DNA of 32,498 nt from Betaproteobacteria bacterium (GTDB taxonomy: Bacteria; Pseudomonadota; Gammaproteobacteria; Burkholderiales; Burkholderiaceae). Shown piece after piece: positions 1-8,956 of the stretch. The translations under genes were made by a program, and so were the position numbers. The stretch spans positions 1-32,498 of the forward strand of contig VGIH01000007.1 in NCBI GenBank assembly GCA_016867965.1, in the 5' to 3' direction. Each line of letters begins with the position of its first letter. The stretch's first letter is position 1. The notes under the pieces were generated by a model. The model saw only the letters and a list, made by a program, of their open reading frames with translations. It ran no database searches and was not told the origin of the DNA.

Positions 1-1228
1 CGGTGTAATCAGACGATAAACAATGACGCTGTACAGGTGATCCTGGTGCCAAGACATTTTGTGCTATGGCCCGAGCCTTTTGTAAAAAACCCTCAGCCTG
101 ATCAAAACGACCCTGGCGTTGGGCAACTAAGGCCAAGCCATAGAAACCCTCCATTTGCTTTTCAGGAGAGGCTTGTTTACTCAAACTCTCAAATAAATTA
201 CGCAGATCAAATAATCCGCTAGTGCTCCCACTTTGTTCGATGCGAGCTCGGGCTTTAACTAAATAAAACTCGAGCGCACTCGGGACTCGATTTTGTGAGA
301 CCGTCCTTGCCCGATCTTGCATATCAGCAATTCGGTCGGTGGTTAAGGGATGAGTTCGTAAATATCCCGGCACACCGCTATCCATAATTCCGTAAGCTTT
401 CTGTAAGCGCTGAAAAAATGCGGGTGCACCATTCACATCGTAACCACTCGCTTGCAAGATCTGATAACCAATCCGATCAGCCTCGCGCTCCGCATCCCGC
501 GAATACGAGAGCTGATTCTGAATCGCAAGCGCTTGACCACCCGTAATTAGGCCGGCAGCAGCACCAGGGTTACTAGCCGCCGCTAGTGCACCAAGCACAA
601 TGCCCGCCAATGCAATGATGGAATTGGTGCCTTGGCGCTCTAGAGAGCGTGCTAAGTGGCGTTGCAATACATGGCCAATCTCATGGCCCATCACCGAAGC
701 AACCTCTGAATCGGTCTCTGCAGCAATTAAGAGCCCCGTATGAAAACCAATAAATCCACCGGGTAATGCAAACGCATTAATCGATGGGTCCTTCACCGCA
801 AACACCTCATAGTCATACGCCGCACTGCCTTGAGCATTCGCTCCGCCCAGTTGCAAGCGTTTTGCGGCTTGCATGAGACGCCGCTCCATCGAGTTAAGGT
901 AATCGTAGATGGGCCAATCATTCGAGAAATCCCGATCCCTACGAATCTCACGCATGATCTGTTCACCAATCTTGCGCTCATCTAAGGGACTTAAAGCATC
1001 ACCGCCAGGATCACCCATATCAGGCAATACCAAGGTGGGTTGCGATTGCAGGGTATTGCGGGAAGGCAAATTGGCTGAGCGTGCTTCCGGTGACTGAATC
1101 ACGCGCCCAAGGTTCTCTTTTGCGGCACTGTCTTGGGTGACCGACACCCCTGGCTGTTGGGCCAAGGAGGGGATACTCAAGATCCCGCTTAAAATCAATG
1201 CAATGATTCGTTTTACTTGCTTACCCAT
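1..1228 (-). CDS. M48-family periplasmic metalloprotease with TPR tail, BepA/YfgC-like (partial)
   Basis: The gene runs off the left edge, leaving about 409 residues. Translating the minus strand from ATG at 1226-1228 gives a signal peptide (about residues 1-23, ending SLA before QQPG), then a zinc protease domain with the HEIGH motif (182-186) and a downstream third-ligand region reading [10 protein letters not shown] helical tail follows, with a TPR-like stretch near residues 360-390. This order matches M48 proteases of the BepA/YfgC type, which in other proteobacteria assist or degrade outer-membrane beta-barrel proteins in the periplasm. The fold and catalysis are seen directly; the outer-membrane quality-control role is inferred from the family. 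Its start lies only 23 bases from the divergent moaC start, so the two promoters must overlap each other or the coding sequence. Confidence 0.88.
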   Translation of the reverse strand, partial: MGKQVKRIIALILSGILSIPSLAQQPGVSVTQDSAAKENLGRVIQSPEARSANLPSRNTLQSQPTLVLPDMGDPGGDALSPLDERKIGEQIMREIRRDRDFSNDWPIYDYLNSMERRLMQAAKRLQLGGANAQGSAAYDYEVFAVKDPSINAFALPGGFIGFHTGLLIAAETDSEVASVMGHEIGHVLQRHLARSLERQGTNSIIALAGIVLGALAAASNPGAAAGLITGGQALAIQNQLSYSRDAEREADRIGYQILQASGYDVNGAPAFFQRLQKAYGIMDSGVPGYLRTHPLTTDRIADMQDRARTVSQNRVPSALEFYLVKARARIEQSGSTSGLFDLRNLFESLSKQASPEKQMEGFYGLALVAQRQGRFDQAEGFLQKARAIAQNVLAPGSPVQRHCLSSDYT

Positions 1229-1251
1229 GCCTATATGGTAAAACCTCTTGT

Positions 1252-1728
1252 ATGAACAAACTGACGCATTTTGATTCCAGCGGCCAAGCGCATATGGTTG
1301 ATGTTAGCGATAAAGCTTCTACCCACCGGGTAGCGATTGCGACTGGCTGTATCCAAATGAATCCTAACACCTATGAACTCATTGAGTCGGGCGGTCATAA
1401 AAAGGGGGATGTTCTTGGTATTGCCCGAATTGCGGGAATACAGGCGGCCAAGAAAACCGCTGATCTCATACCGCTTTGCCACCCAATTGCACTCACCCAT
1501 GTGAGCATTGAGTTCCGATCCGATCAATCCAGTCACACGATTTATTGCCAAGCCAGAGCCGAGACCACCGGACCCACCGGCGTTGAAATGGAGGCACTCA
1601 CCGCCACCCAAATTGCCCTACTCACTATCTACGACATGTGTAAAGCCGTAGACCGTGGCATGGTGATGAGCGATATCAAATTACTTGAAAAGAGTGGCGG
1701 TAAGTCAGGAGATTGGAAGGCGGGCTAA
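1252..1728 (+). CDS. moaC: Cyclic pyranopterin monophosphate synthase MoaC
   Basis: MoaC carries out the second step of molybdenum cofactor synthesis, turning the MoaA product into cyclic pyranopterin monophosphate. The 158-residue length is normal for the family. Family signatures are LIPLCHP (72-78), GVEMEAL (110-116) and [11 protein letters not shown] (127-137). Lys51, Asp128 and Lys131 line up with residues known to be needed in the E. coli enzyme. No other moa gene is adjacent; a molybdate-binding protein gene (24266) lies far to the right, so the pathway is scattered. The gene diverges from the M48 protease. No strong ribosome-binding site is visible in the short gap. Confidence 0.96.
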   Translation: MNKLTHFDSSGQAHMVDVSDKASTHRVAIATGCIQMNPNTYELIESGGHKKGDVLGIARIAGIQAAKKTADLIPLCHPIALTHVSIEFRSDQSSHTIYCQARAETTGPTGVEMEALTATQIALLTIYDMCKAVDRGMVMSDIKLLEKSGGKSGDWKAG

Positions 1729-1750
1729 CTGCTCGCCCCAACTAGACTGA

Positions 1751-2254
1751 TTACTTTCCCACGCGGCACTCAGCCGGTAAGAGCTTAGCAGGCAGATTGG
1801 TTTGCTCCGATCGGCAAGACCAGCCACCCGACCAAGTCACTAAATTACTTTGTGACAGATCAATTGCTCGGGGCGAGGCTACATCTGGTTCATTGGTTGG
1901 AATCAAAATCAAGCTATTTTTACCATCAGGCGCCACCGAGGTTTGGTAATCAATTGCAATCGCCCCACTTGCCAAGATCTCAATGTCTTTCACACTTCGC
2001 GTTGGGGTAAATGAAAATGACTCTTGGGTAACCCGATCCATTGGGCTTGGCCCTTTGCTGGCATATGCCTCAGTCACTGCTAATTTAGCACTCGAGGCAA
2101 GATTTAAGCCTTCCACCACTCGTCCACGAGCAATGTAATCCTGATACTGTGGAACGGCGACGGCAACTAAGATGCCTATGATAGCCACGACGACCATGAC
2201 TTCAATTAATGTGAATCCGCGCTGATTGTCAGTGACTTGATGGTTTGTATGCAT
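1751..2254 (-). CDS. Type IV pilin-like protein (PilA/PilE family)
   Basis: The protein has a short positively charged leader ending at Gly, followed by the prepilin motif FTLIEVMVVVAIIGILVAVA. Cleavage after Gly13, Glu5 of the mature chain and the hydrophobic N-terminal helix are all present. The 167-residue length and a C-terminal cysteine pair (WSCRSEQ and PAEC) framing a D-region-like loop fit a major or minor type IV pilin. A strong ribosome-binding site (AAGGAGGGG) precedes the ATG. It would be processed by PilD and assembled into a pilus for twitching, adhesion or DNA uptake. No other pilus gene lies nearby, and I saw no sigma-54 promoter in the 96 bases upstream. Whether it is the major pilin cannot be told from sequence alone. 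Confidence 0.9.
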   Translation of the reverse strand: MHTNHQVTDNQRGFTLIEVMVVVAIIGILVAVAVPQYQDYIARGRVVEGLNLASSAKLAVTEAYASKGPSPMDRVTQESFSFTPTRSVKDIEILASGAIAIDYQTSVAPDGKNSLILIPTNEPDVASPRAIDLSQSNLVTWSGGWSCRSEQTNLPAKLLPAECRVGK

Positions 2255-2350
2255 AAAAAATCCCCTCCTTAATGGACCTCTATCTTCGGACAGAAATCCA
2301 TCGCAGAGGGGCTTATTAGTTGTCAGTAATCCTTGATTTTAATATCAGTA

Positions 2351-3055
2351 CTATGCAGCTTTTGAATTCTTGGCACGGAGCTTCATCAGTTCACCGAAGG
2401 CCATGACACCCACCGCACCAGCGATGCCAGCGATGGTCGCATAGGACTCCAATCCCTCGCCAAACTGCTTAATGAGAGCAGGATCCGTCACCATCATTCC
2501 GCCTGCAATCCAACCTAATAACCCTGCACCAGCGGTCACAATCAATGGGAAGCGATCAATTAAATAAAGGACGATTCGGCTACCAGCAACGATGATTGGA
2601 ATGGATACGATCAAACCAAAAATCACATAACCAATTTGATGAGCAGCATTGTCAACCTGACCAGCGGCACCAGCAATCGCTAGAACATTATCTAGACTCA
2701 TCACAATGTCAGCAATGATAATTGTCTTAATCGCAGCAAATAATTTGTCTGGTGCATCTAAGTTATGTTCACTTTCATCCTCTTGCACCATTAACTTATA
2801 GCCAATCCACAAGAGTAATGCACCCCCCACAAGTTTTAAGAACGGGATTTGCAACATTACGACCGCAAATGCAACCAAAATAACGCGCAGAATAATGGCA
2901 CCAGCAGTTCCCCAAATAATGCCTTTTCTGCGTTGATTTGGATGTAGATTACGGCAAGCCAACGCAATCACAACAGCGTTATCTCCCCCGAGTAAAAGGT
3001 CGATGATGATGATTTGAATCACGACCGACCAGTCAATCATTGTGAAAAATTCCAT
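2351..3055 (-). CDS. TerC-family integral membrane protein (YjbE/YkoY type)
   Basis: A 234-residue multi-helix membrane protein with the two TerC hallmarks: LLLGGDNAVVIALA near residues 20-34 and MSLDNVLAIAG near 118-128. The acidic and Asn residues in these repeats are thought to bind metal within the membrane. Family members are linked to manganese export to secreted or membrane proteins, or to tellurite resistance; the substrate here is unknown. A GAGGA ribosome-binding site supports the first ATG (3055). I looked for a yybP-ykoY manganese riboswitch in the 78 bases between this gene and sucD, but the gap is too short and shows no such fold. The pilin gene follows 96 bases downstream on the same strand. 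Confidence 0.9.
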   Translation of the reverse strand: MEFFTMIDWSVVIQIIIIDLLLGGDNAVVIALACRNLHPNQRRKGIIWGTAGAIILRVILVAFAVVMLQIPFLKLVGGALLLWIGYKLMVQEDESEHNLDAPDKLFAAIKTIIIADIVMSLDNVLAIAGAAGQVDNAAHQIGYVIFGLIVSIPIIVAGSRIVLYLIDRFPLIVTAGAGLLGWIAGGMMVTDPALIKQFGEGLESYATIAGIAGAVGVMAFGELMKLRAKNSKAA

Positions 3056-3133
3056 GTCTTCCTCTAATAGTTATAACTATTTACCCAAACACTTTGTTTT
3101 TACATCGCTTGCCATTACAACTGAATTCACAAA

Positions 3134-4027
3134 CTAAATCATTGCTTTTAGTAAAGCCGCCATCTCGGAAGGGTTTTTGGTTACCTTAAAGCCACACTGT
3201 TCCATTACCGCTAATTTGGCATCGGCGGTATCGGCTCCGCCAGAAATCAATGCGCCCGCATGACCCATCCGTTTTCCTGGAGGGGCAGTGACGCCAGCTA
3301 TAAACCCAACAACCGGCTTTTTCATATTGGTCTTACACCAACGTGCTGCCTCAACCTCATCGGGGCCACCAATCTCGCCGATCATAATGACCGCATCTGT
3401 CTCGGGGTCTTCGTTAAACATCTTCATGATGTCGATGTGCTTTAAGCCGTTGATGGGGTCTCCGCCAATGCCAACCGCAGTTGACTGGCCAAGACCAATC
3501 GCAGATAACTGCCCCACGGCTTCATACGTCAGAGTGCCAGAACGACTGACAACCCCAATCCGACCTTTACGGTGAATATGACCGGGCATGATGCCAATCT
3601 TAATTTCGTCGGGTGTGATGAGACCAGGACAGTTAGGTCCTAATAATAAAGTTTTCTTGCCCCCCTTGGCTTCTTTTTGCAACATCTTGTTACGAACCTC
3701 AAGCATGTCGCGAACCGGAATTCCCTCGGTGATGCAAATGACTAAATCGAGATCCGCTTCAACGGCTTCCCAAATTGCAGCAGCAGCTCCTGGAGGCGGA
3801 ACATAGACCACCGAAACGGTTGCTCCTGTTTCCTTGGCCGCATCTTTAACTGTTCCGAAAATTGGTATCCCGAAAATTGACTCGCCAGCTTTTTTGGGAT
3901 TCACACCAGCCACAAAACAATTTTTACCGTTGGCATATTCCTGGCACTTCTCTGAATGAAACTGACCGGTCTTACCCGTAATTCCTTGCGTGATCACGCG
4001 TGTATTTTTATTAATCAAGATTGACAT
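3134..4027 (-). CDS. sucD: Succinyl-CoA ligase [ADP-forming] subunit alpha
   Basis: The alpha subunit of the TCA-cycle enzyme that converts succinyl-CoA to succinate with formation of ATP. Visible features are the N-terminal CoA-binding Rossmann region (ITQGITGKTGQFHSEK), the GVNPKKAG segment and the phosphohistidine loop near the end (GHAGALISGG, where the His is phosphorylated). The length of 297 residues is typical. The gene lies 27 bases downstream of sucC on the same strand, the usual sucCD operon order. Confidence 0.97.
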   Translation of the reverse strand: MSILINKNTRVITQGITGKTGQFHSEKCQEYANGKNCFVAGVNPKKAGESIFGIPIFGTVKDAAKETGATVSVVYVPPPGAAAAIWEAVEADLDLVICITEGIPVRDMLEVRNKMLQKEAKGGKKTLLLGPNCPGLITPDEIKIGIMPGHIHRKGRIGVVSRSGTLTYEAVGQLSAIGLGQSTAVGIGGDPINGLKHIDIMKMFNEDPETDAVIMIGEIGGPDEVEAARWCKTNMKKPVVGFIAGVTAPPGKRMGHAGALISGGADTADAKLAVMEQCGFKVTKNPSEMAALLKAMI

Positions 4028-4054
4028 TGTGATTTCCTCAAATTAGATGGTCGC

Positions 4055-5221
4055 TTACTTACCCTTTACAGCCGCAACAACTTTCGTTGCCGCTTCGGCC
4101 ATGGAATCAGCACTGATGATGGGTAACCCAGAGTCGGCCAAGATTTTCTTGCCTAACTCTTCATTGGTACCCTTCATCCGAACCACCAAAGGAACTGATA
4201 AATTGACTGCCCTACACGCTGTCACTACGCCATCGGCAATCACATCGCAACGCATGATGCCGCCAAAAATATTGACCAAAATGGCCTTCACACTCTTGTT
4301 CTTGAGCATGATCTTGAAGGCTTCGGTTACTTTCTCTGCCGTTGCGCCACCGCCCACATCCAAAAAGTTGGCGGGCTGGCCACCAAATAATTTGATGGTA
4401 TCCATCGTGGCCATTGCCAGACCCGCACCATTTACTAGGCAACCAATATTGCCATCCAAGGAAATGTAAGCGAGATCAAATTTAGATGCCTCAATCTCAG
4501 CAGCATCTTCTTCGTCGACATCGCGATAGGCCACGATTTCAGGATGGCGATAAAGCGCATTTGAATCAAAGTTAAATTTCGCATCGAGAGCCTTAATCGT
4601 GCCATTACCCTCAAGAATGAGTGGATTAATTTCGACTAGAGATGCGTCCGTATCCCAGTAGGTTTTGTAAAGATTCTTCAATACCTCACGCGCCTGAGCT
4701 TGCGAACCTTCCGGAACCCCAATACCTTTACTCAGTTGATCGCACTGCGCATCGCTTAAACCAGTTAAGGGATCAACAAATACTTTGATGATTTTCTCAG
4801 GGGTCTTTGCAGCGACTTCTTCGATATCCATGCCGCCCTCACTGGAGGCCATGACCACCACTTTCTGAGTGGCGCGATCGGTCAAAATTCCCAAGTAGTA
4901 CTCTTTTTTAATATCAGCGCCGTCCTCAACGAGTAAACGACGCACTTTTTGTCCTTCAGGTCCTGTCTGATGGGTCTTTAATTGCATGCCCAGAATTGCG
5001 CTGGCGTATTGCTTTACCTCATCCATGCTTTTGGCTACTTTCACGCCACCACCTTTACCGCGACCGCCCGCATGAATTTGTGCCTTTACAACCCAAACTG
5101 GTCCACCTAACTTCTTTGCTGCTTCGATGGCCTCATCAATACTAAACGCTGGAATACCATTGGGTACCGGTACATTAAATTGGCGCAGAATCTCCTTGCC
5201 TTGGTACTCATGAATTTTCAT
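4055..5221 (-). CDS. sucC: Succinyl-CoA ligase [ADP-forming] subunit beta
   Basis: The ATP-grasp beta subunit partnering SucD. The N-terminus ([12 protein letters not shown]) is typical of the family, a glycine-rich nucleotide-binding loop ([12 protein letters not shown]) follows, and the C-terminal ligase domain contains [11 protein letters not shown]. The length of 388 residues is normal. CAGGAG precedes the ATG. About 50-80 bases upstream lies a nested inverted repeat (5272-5309) that may be an operator or a structured leader. Confidence 0.97.
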   Translation of the reverse strand: MKIHEYQGKEILRQFNVPVPNGIPAFSIDEAIEAAKKLGGPVWVVKAQIHAGGRGKGGGVKVAKSMDEVKQYASAILGMQLKTHQTGPEGQKVRRLLVEDGADIKKEYYLGILTDRATQKVVVMASSEGGMDIEEVAAKTPEKIIKVFVDPLTGLSDAQCDQLSKGIGVPEGSQAQAREVLKNLYKTYWDTDASLVEINPLILEGNGTIKALDAKFNFDSNALYRHPEIVAYRDVDEEDAAEIEASKFDLAYISLDGNIGCLVNGAGLAMATMDTIKLFGGQPANFLDVGGGATAEKVTEAFKIMLKNKSVKAILVNIFGGIMRCDVIADGVVTACRAVNLSVPLVVRMKGTNEELGKKILADSGLPIISADSMAEAATKVVAAVKGK

Positions 5222-5271
5222 AGCAACTCCTGGAATGATTAAATTTCAAAGCCAGCGTGAAAAGCTATTTT

Positions 5272-5309
5272 CCTTGATGAGGCCCCTGGGTCATTGACCC
5301 AAATCAAGG
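5272..5309. promoter_or_regulatory. Nested inverted repeat upstream of sucC
   Basis: The inner repeat TGGGTCATTGACCCA (5287-5301) is a perfect palindrome around one central base. It sits inside an outer perfect pair, CCTTGAT (5272-5278) and ATCAAGG (5303-5309). No T-run follows on either strand, so it does not look like a terminator for recX. Its place 50-88 bases before the sucC ATG suits a transcription-factor operator or a leader RNA hairpin. The function is inferred from position only. Confidence 0.5.
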
Positions 5310-5373
5310 CAAAAAAGGCTTAATACGCCCTTAAAAGACCCACAAGTCTAACATTTTCACTGCCCCAAATTGG

Positions 5374-5871
5374 CTATTTTGAGGGGGTCCGGCCGCTAAT
5401 GAGTCGATTGACGAGCTCTGGATTAAATCCTTTTGAAACCAAGAATCGGTACTGCTTGGCGCGCTCCTTTTGATCGGAGGAAATTTCACCAAATTTACGT
5501 GCCCATAAGGCCTGGGCGCGCTCAAATTCAGAAGAGCTTAACTCATGACTTAGACTGGAAATCATATTCGGGTCAATTCCAGCTCTCTGTAACTCATCGG
5601 CCACGCGGCGCAAACCGTAGCGCTGACTACGCCGTCGCACAAGGGCCTGAGCATACCGTTCATCGGATAACCAACCTTTCGCCTCAAAGTCATTCAAAAC
5701 TTGGGTAATTTGCTCTTCAAGGTCAGCAGGTGGATTGTCATCTGCCTGACTGGATAAACGCATCAACTTTTGCGCTAACTCGTGACGGCTGTACTCGCGT
5801 CGCGACAAAAGACGCAAAGCCCGAGCTTTGAGACTCGGGCTTTGTTTAGCAGCGTGTTCCAATCCTGGCAT
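5374..5871 (-). CDS. recX: Regulatory protein RecX
   Basis: A 165-residue RecX protein, a modulator that caps or inhibits RecA filaments. It shows the three-helix RecX repeats: ARALRLLSRREYSRHELAQKL near residue 16, and the region around GWLSDERYAQALVRRR and YGLRRVADEL. The ATG overlaps the recA stop by one base (TAATG), so translation is probably coupled and the gene is co-transcribed from the LexA-controlled recA promoter. The stop is TAG at 5374-5376. Confidence 0.95.
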   Translation of the reverse strand: MPGLEHAAKQSPSLKARALRLLSRREYSRHELAQKLMRLSSQADDNPPADLEEQITQVLNDFEAKGWLSDERYAQALVRRRSQRYGLRRVADELQRAGIDPNMISSLSHELSSSEFERAQALWARKFGEISSDQKERAKQYRFLVSKGFNPELVNRLISGRTPSK

Positions 5872-6965
5872 TAAGCGCTCGCTGATTCAATCTCCTCATC
5901 GTCTAAGGTTTCGCTAATGAGGGTGCCGCCACTCTTGACCCCAAGCTTCTGCCGAATCTTAGCTTCGATTTCCTTTGCAATCTCAGGATTCTCTTTTAAG
6001 AACTCGCGCACATTATCTTTACCCTGACCGATACGATCGCCGTTATAGCTATACCAAGCGCCTGACTTTTCAACGATCTCAGCCTCAACGCCCATATCGA
6101 TAATTTCGCCTTCACGGGAAATGCCTGAGCCATACATGATGTCAAAGATCGCTTCGCGGAATGGCGGGGAAACCTTGTTCTTCACAACCTTCACGCGGGT
6201 CTCGTTACCGATCACCTCATCGCCCTTCTTAATGCTACCAATCCTGCGAATATCAAGACGCATCGAGGCATAGAACTTAAGGGCATTGCCGCCAGTCGTG
6301 GTTTCGGGGGAACCGAACATCACACCAATCTTCATACGAATTTGGTTAATGAATATCACCATCGAATTGGTACGCTTGATGGTGCCAGTTAACTTACGTA
6401 AGGCTTGGCTCATCAGGCGCGCCTGCAGACCTGGTAATGAATCACCCATATCGCCTTCAATCTCAGCCTTTGGAACCAAAGCTGCGACCGAGTCGATCAC
6501 GATTAAATCAATTGAACCTGAACGCACCAACGCATCGGCAATTTCCAATGCCTGCTCACCGGTATCGGGTTGAGAGATTAGTAGATTATTGACGTCCACG
6601 CCCAACTTAGCGGCGTACTGCACATCAAGCGCATGTTCGGCATCAATAAATGCGCAGGTACCACCGAGCTTTTGCATCTCAGCCACAGCGTGCAGGGTTA
6701 ATGTGGTTTTACCGGAGGACTCTGGGCCATAGATTTCAATCACGCGCCCGCGCGCTAAACCACCCACGCCAAGAGCAATATCGAGTCCCAAGGAGCCGCT
6801 CGATACCACCTGAATATCTTGATTAATTTCTGCGTCGCCAAGACGCATGATCGAGCCCTTACCAAAGTGCTTTTCAATTTGGGCCAAGGCAGCCGTTAGT
6901 GCTTTTTGTTTCTCGCCACTCATCCCTGCAAACTCTGATGAGGCTGATTTTTTCTTGTCGTCCAT
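5871..6965 (-). CDS. recA: Recombinase RecA
   Basis: DNA recombinase and SOS co-protease. Present are Walker A (GPESSGKTT), Walker B ([10 protein letters not shown]), the L1/L2 DNA-binding loop regions including [14 protein letters not shown], and an acidic C-terminus. I chose the ATG at 6965 (MDDKKK, 364 residues) because AAAGGA sits six bases before it. The ATG two codons upstream (6971) has AGG directly abutting it, leaving no spacing. A near-perfect LexA box lies at 7032-7051, so the gene is almost certainly SOS-induced together with recX. Confidence 0.97.
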   Translation of the reverse strand: MDDKKKSASSEFAGMSGEKQKALTAALAQIEKHFGKGSIMRLGDAEINQDIQVVSSGSLGLDIALGVGGLARGRVIEIYGPESSGKTTLTLHAVAEMQKLGGTCAFIDAEHALDVQYAAKLGVDVNNLLISQPDTGEQALEIADALVRSGSIDLIVIDSVAALVPKAEIEGDMGDSLPGLQARLMSQALRKLTGTIKRTNSMVIFINQIRMKIGVMFGSPETTTGGNALKFYASMRLDIRRIGSIKKGDEVIGNETRVKVVKNKVSPPFREAIFDIMYGSGISREGEIIDMGVEAEIVEKSGAWYSYNGDRIGQGKDNVREFLKENPEIAKEIEAKIRQKLGVKSGGTLISETLDDEEIESASA

Positions 6966-7031
6966 GGCCATCCTTTTCTAGATATCGGTTCGGTTTTACT
7001 TGCTTAATTGCTGAAATTCATACTGTACGCT

Positions 7032-7051
7032 TACTGTATATAAAAACAGTA
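7032..7051. promoter_or_regulatory. LexA (SOS) box of recA-recX
   Basis: TACTGTATATAAAAACAGTA fits the proteobacterial LexA consensus CTGT-N8-ACAG with TA flanks on both sides. It lies 67-86 bases before the chosen recA start, where it would overlap the core promoter. A further CTGT half-site occurs just to the left in the same spacer. Confidence 0.9.
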
Positions 7052-7104
7052 TTGTTTGCAAGTGGGCATTTCTGATTTATTGGTGCGATTGGCTTGATAT
7101 TCAT

Positions 7105-7133
7105 ATAAGTAAGTACTTATTCACTTATAAGTA
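7105..7133. repeat. Cluster of ATAAGTA-type half-sites between DUF2878 gene and recA
   Basis: ATAAGTA (7105-7111) faces TACTTAT (7114-7120), and a second perfect palindrome ACTTATAAGT (7123-7132) follows two bases on. The cluster is AT-only apart from the half-site cores and has no terminator T-run. It lies between the stop of the DUF2878 gene and the recA promoter. It may be a binding site or simply AT-rich spacer. Confidence 0.35.
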
Positions 7134-7152
7134 ATTGATTTATATATAAATA

Positions 7153-7689
7153 TTACTTTTCTTTGGCAAAATATAGAAATACTGGCATTGCAATGGCCCA
7201 AACCACCGCCAAATAAATCAATGCAAAAACCCGATCTTCTGAGCTTGGCCAGGAGGCGGCACCAAGGCGCACACCCGCTTCGTAGCATAGGGGTCCTGCA
7301 ATCGCGCCTAATACAGCTGCTAAGCCATTTTTCCCTTGTAGCCAAGCCATCGACTCTTTTAGGGTGGTAGCAAAGATGAGCCATAGCGCCCACATCCAAA
7401 CCGGTGAAATCACCGCAAATGGAAAGTCCGACTCAAACCGAATCCACCCCAGCTGAACCAAAATCGTGTCCGCAATCAGGCCATAAATAAATACTTTGAG
7501 AAGCAGTTCATGTTCGCTGCGGGCATTGCGATGTAACCAAAGATAAACCCCGATGCAAATGAGCGCAATCGTAATCGCCAAACTTAGTTGCTGATGTGCA
7601 GCGCCTAAGATGCAAGCAAACCAACCAATCTGAAATAAAACGAAATTCCAGATCTTGCGCCAAGTAGCCCTCGTAATTGCCAGATTCAC
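7153..7689 (-). CDS. DUF2878 family membrane protein
   Basis: A 178-residue protein with about five hydrophobic helices and the DUF2878-type start (NFVLFQIGWFACILGAAH, residues 16-33). The start codon is GTG, ten bases after the stop of the DUF3833 gene, with no clear Shine-Dalgarno, so translational coupling is likely. It is the last gene of a three-gene operon with a DUF3833 lipoprotein and a chalcone-isomerase-like protein. In other proteobacteria these families cluster with photolyase, cyclopropane-fatty-acid-synthase-like and lipid-oxidation genes under light or singlet-oxygen regulators. That link is family knowledge; none of those partners is in this window. The molecular function is unknown. 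Confidence 0.85.
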   Translation of the reverse strand: MNLAITRATWRKIWNFVLFQIGWFACILGAAHQQLSLAITIALICIGVYLWLHRNARSEHELLLKVFIYGLIADTILVQLGWIRFESDFPFAVISPVWMWALWLIFATTLKESMAWLQGKNGLAAVLGAIAGPLCYEAGVRLGAASWPSSEDRVFALIYLAVVWAIAMPVFLYFAKEK

Positions 7690-7699
7690 AATAATTAAT

Positions 7700-8257
7700 C
7701 TAGCGTTTATAGAAAGCTAAAGTGACTTCACCCAAATAAATTCCGAACTTACTCATTTCGGCTTTATTGAGCATGACCTTATCGTCCATCAGGTACATCC
7801 AATCATTAAATTGCACATGGTAAATTTTCCCATCCACTGGCAAAGCCAAGGTGTAGCGCCAGTTGAGCGCATTACCCGCTAATTCACCCACTGCTTCACC
7901 AATCACGTCACTGGCCGTGCCACTGTAACGGCCGGGGGCCACCTCGGTGAGCGTCCAAATCCGTTTTTGCTTGGTGCCATCGGAGTAAACAAAATCTTCG
8001 TCCAAGGTACCGACGCGCTTCCCATCTTTCATTTCCCATTTCGCTTTAATCAGAACCTTAAAGCGCTTAACGACTTCGCCACTTCGATCGGTAAAGATGC
8101 CATACGCATCAATTTCACCGTTAAAGTAAGTCGCTAAATCGAGCTTTGGCTGCTCCTTGCTATACATTTGCACGCTTGGACTGGAGCACGACATTACCCC
8201 TATCGATAGGAGAGAAAGCAAAAAAATGGTTGTTAGACGCTTGAGTCTAGTAAACAT
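7700..8257 (-). CDS. DUF3833 family lipoprotein
   Basis: I start at ATG 8257 (MFTRLKRLTT), which gives a clean signal sequence with a lipobox-like GVMSC. The frame stays open upstream to a TTG at 8269, but that start would add only a few residues. The mature domain has the DUF3833 features, including a FNGEIDAYGIFTDRSG segment and a long run of beta strands rich in aromatics, as expected of a lipocalin-like envelope protein. The function is unknown. It is the middle gene of the operon, between the chalcone-isomerase-like gene (20 bases upstream) and the DUF2878 gene (10 bases downstream), suggesting that the three act together in the envelope, perhaps on lipids. Confidence 0.85.
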   Translation of the reverse strand: MFTRLKRLTTIFLLSLLSIGVMSCSSPSVQMYSKEQPKLDLATYFNGEIDAYGIFTDRSGEVVKRFKVLIKAKWEMKDGKRVGTLDEDFVYSDGTKQKRIWTLTEVAPGRYSGTASDVIGEAVGELAGNALNWRYTLALPVDGKIYHVQFNDWMYLMDDKVMLNKAEMSKFGIYLGEVTLAFYKR

Positions 8258-8277
8258 AGTGGGCACCAAATAAAAAA

Positions 8278-8847
8278 TTAAGGATTAGGGCAGTTTGCTG
8301 CAATCAGAGCGGGTGGACAACGACTGGCAATCAGCGCCGAGCGTAACCTTGGCGCACTGGTTCGTTCATCAAGCCAGATGCCAAAAAAGGCTTTCGCAAA
8401 TGCGTCGCCAGGAACATCACCAACGGGTTTGCCGTTGTGTAAAAACAAAGTACCCCGATCGGGCAAGTGAATACCAATCAAGGTGTCCCCCGAAGCAATA
8501 TCAGGAAAAATTTTCTCAAGACTTTGCAACCAAATCATTCGCTGCTTTTCAGAAACGCCTAAGCGAGTCATTTCATCGATCGTGCGCTTAGTAAGATCAG
8601 CGCCCTTAAAAGATCGAATGTAATGAATTTCGAGAGCAAAGCCATTTTGACCTTTTGGATCGGCTACGTAATAGCGAGCGTCGTAGACATCAAAACCCCA
8701 AAATGTGAGTCTTCCCTGACCTTGCAGGCTAGCGCTCTCAATGTAGCGATAAACCGGTGATTTGCCGCCTGAGGCATTCGCAGACACCCAACTCGGCCCC
8801 AAAAGAGCAAGCAATAAACAAGCGATTCGAATAGAGGTCCAGTTCAT
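8278..8847 (-). CDS. Chalcone-isomerase-like periplasmic protein
   Basis: I chose ATG 8847 (MNWTSIRIACLLL) because it places a signal peptide at the N-terminus, with cleavage near SANA-SGGK. Upstream in-frame codons (8859 and a non-ATG start at 8883) would add residues that do not fit a signal sequence. The mature protein carries the chalcone-isomerase-like pattern: GRLTFWGFDVYDARYYV, ALEIHYIRSFKGADLTKRTIDEM and a C-terminal AFFGIWLDERTSAPRLR. Bacterial members bind fatty-acid-like ligands in plant relatives of the fold, but their own role is not established. The frame ends near two cysteines (SRCPPALIAANC). Confidence 0.82.
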   Translation of the reverse strand: MNWTSIRIACLLLALLGPSWVSANASGGKSPVYRYIESASLQGQGRLTFWGFDVYDARYYVADPKGQNGFALEIHYIRSFKGADLTKRTIDEMTRLGVSEKQRMIWLQSLEKIFPDIASGDTLIGIHLPDRGTLFLHNGKPVGDVPGDAFAKAFFGIWLDERTSAPRLRSALIASRCPPALIAANCPNP

Positions 8848-8911
8848 GCCATTTAGCATAGAGGAGTTTTGTGACCCTTGCACAAAGCCATTTACTAAAG
8901 GCCTAAATAAA

Positions 8912-8937
8912 AAAACCCGCTCCGAAGAGCGGGTTTT
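8912..8937 (-). terminator. Rho-independent terminator of the symporter operon
   Basis: A perfect 11-base stem, AAAACCCGCTC (8912-8922) with GAGCGGGTTTT (8927-8937), and a tetraloop. Read on the minus strand the hairpin is followed by TTTTTTTATT, and it lies 20 bases after the symporter stop. On the plus strand it is followed only by TTTTAAG, so its main direction is minus. Confidence 0.9.
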
Positions 8938-8956
8938 AAGTGCTAGAGCCTCTATA

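Noticed and set aside
3056-3133. Manganese riboswitch (yybP-ykoY) upstream of the TerC-family gene
   Set aside because: The 78-base gap is too short, and the paired boxes expected of that riboswitch were not seen.
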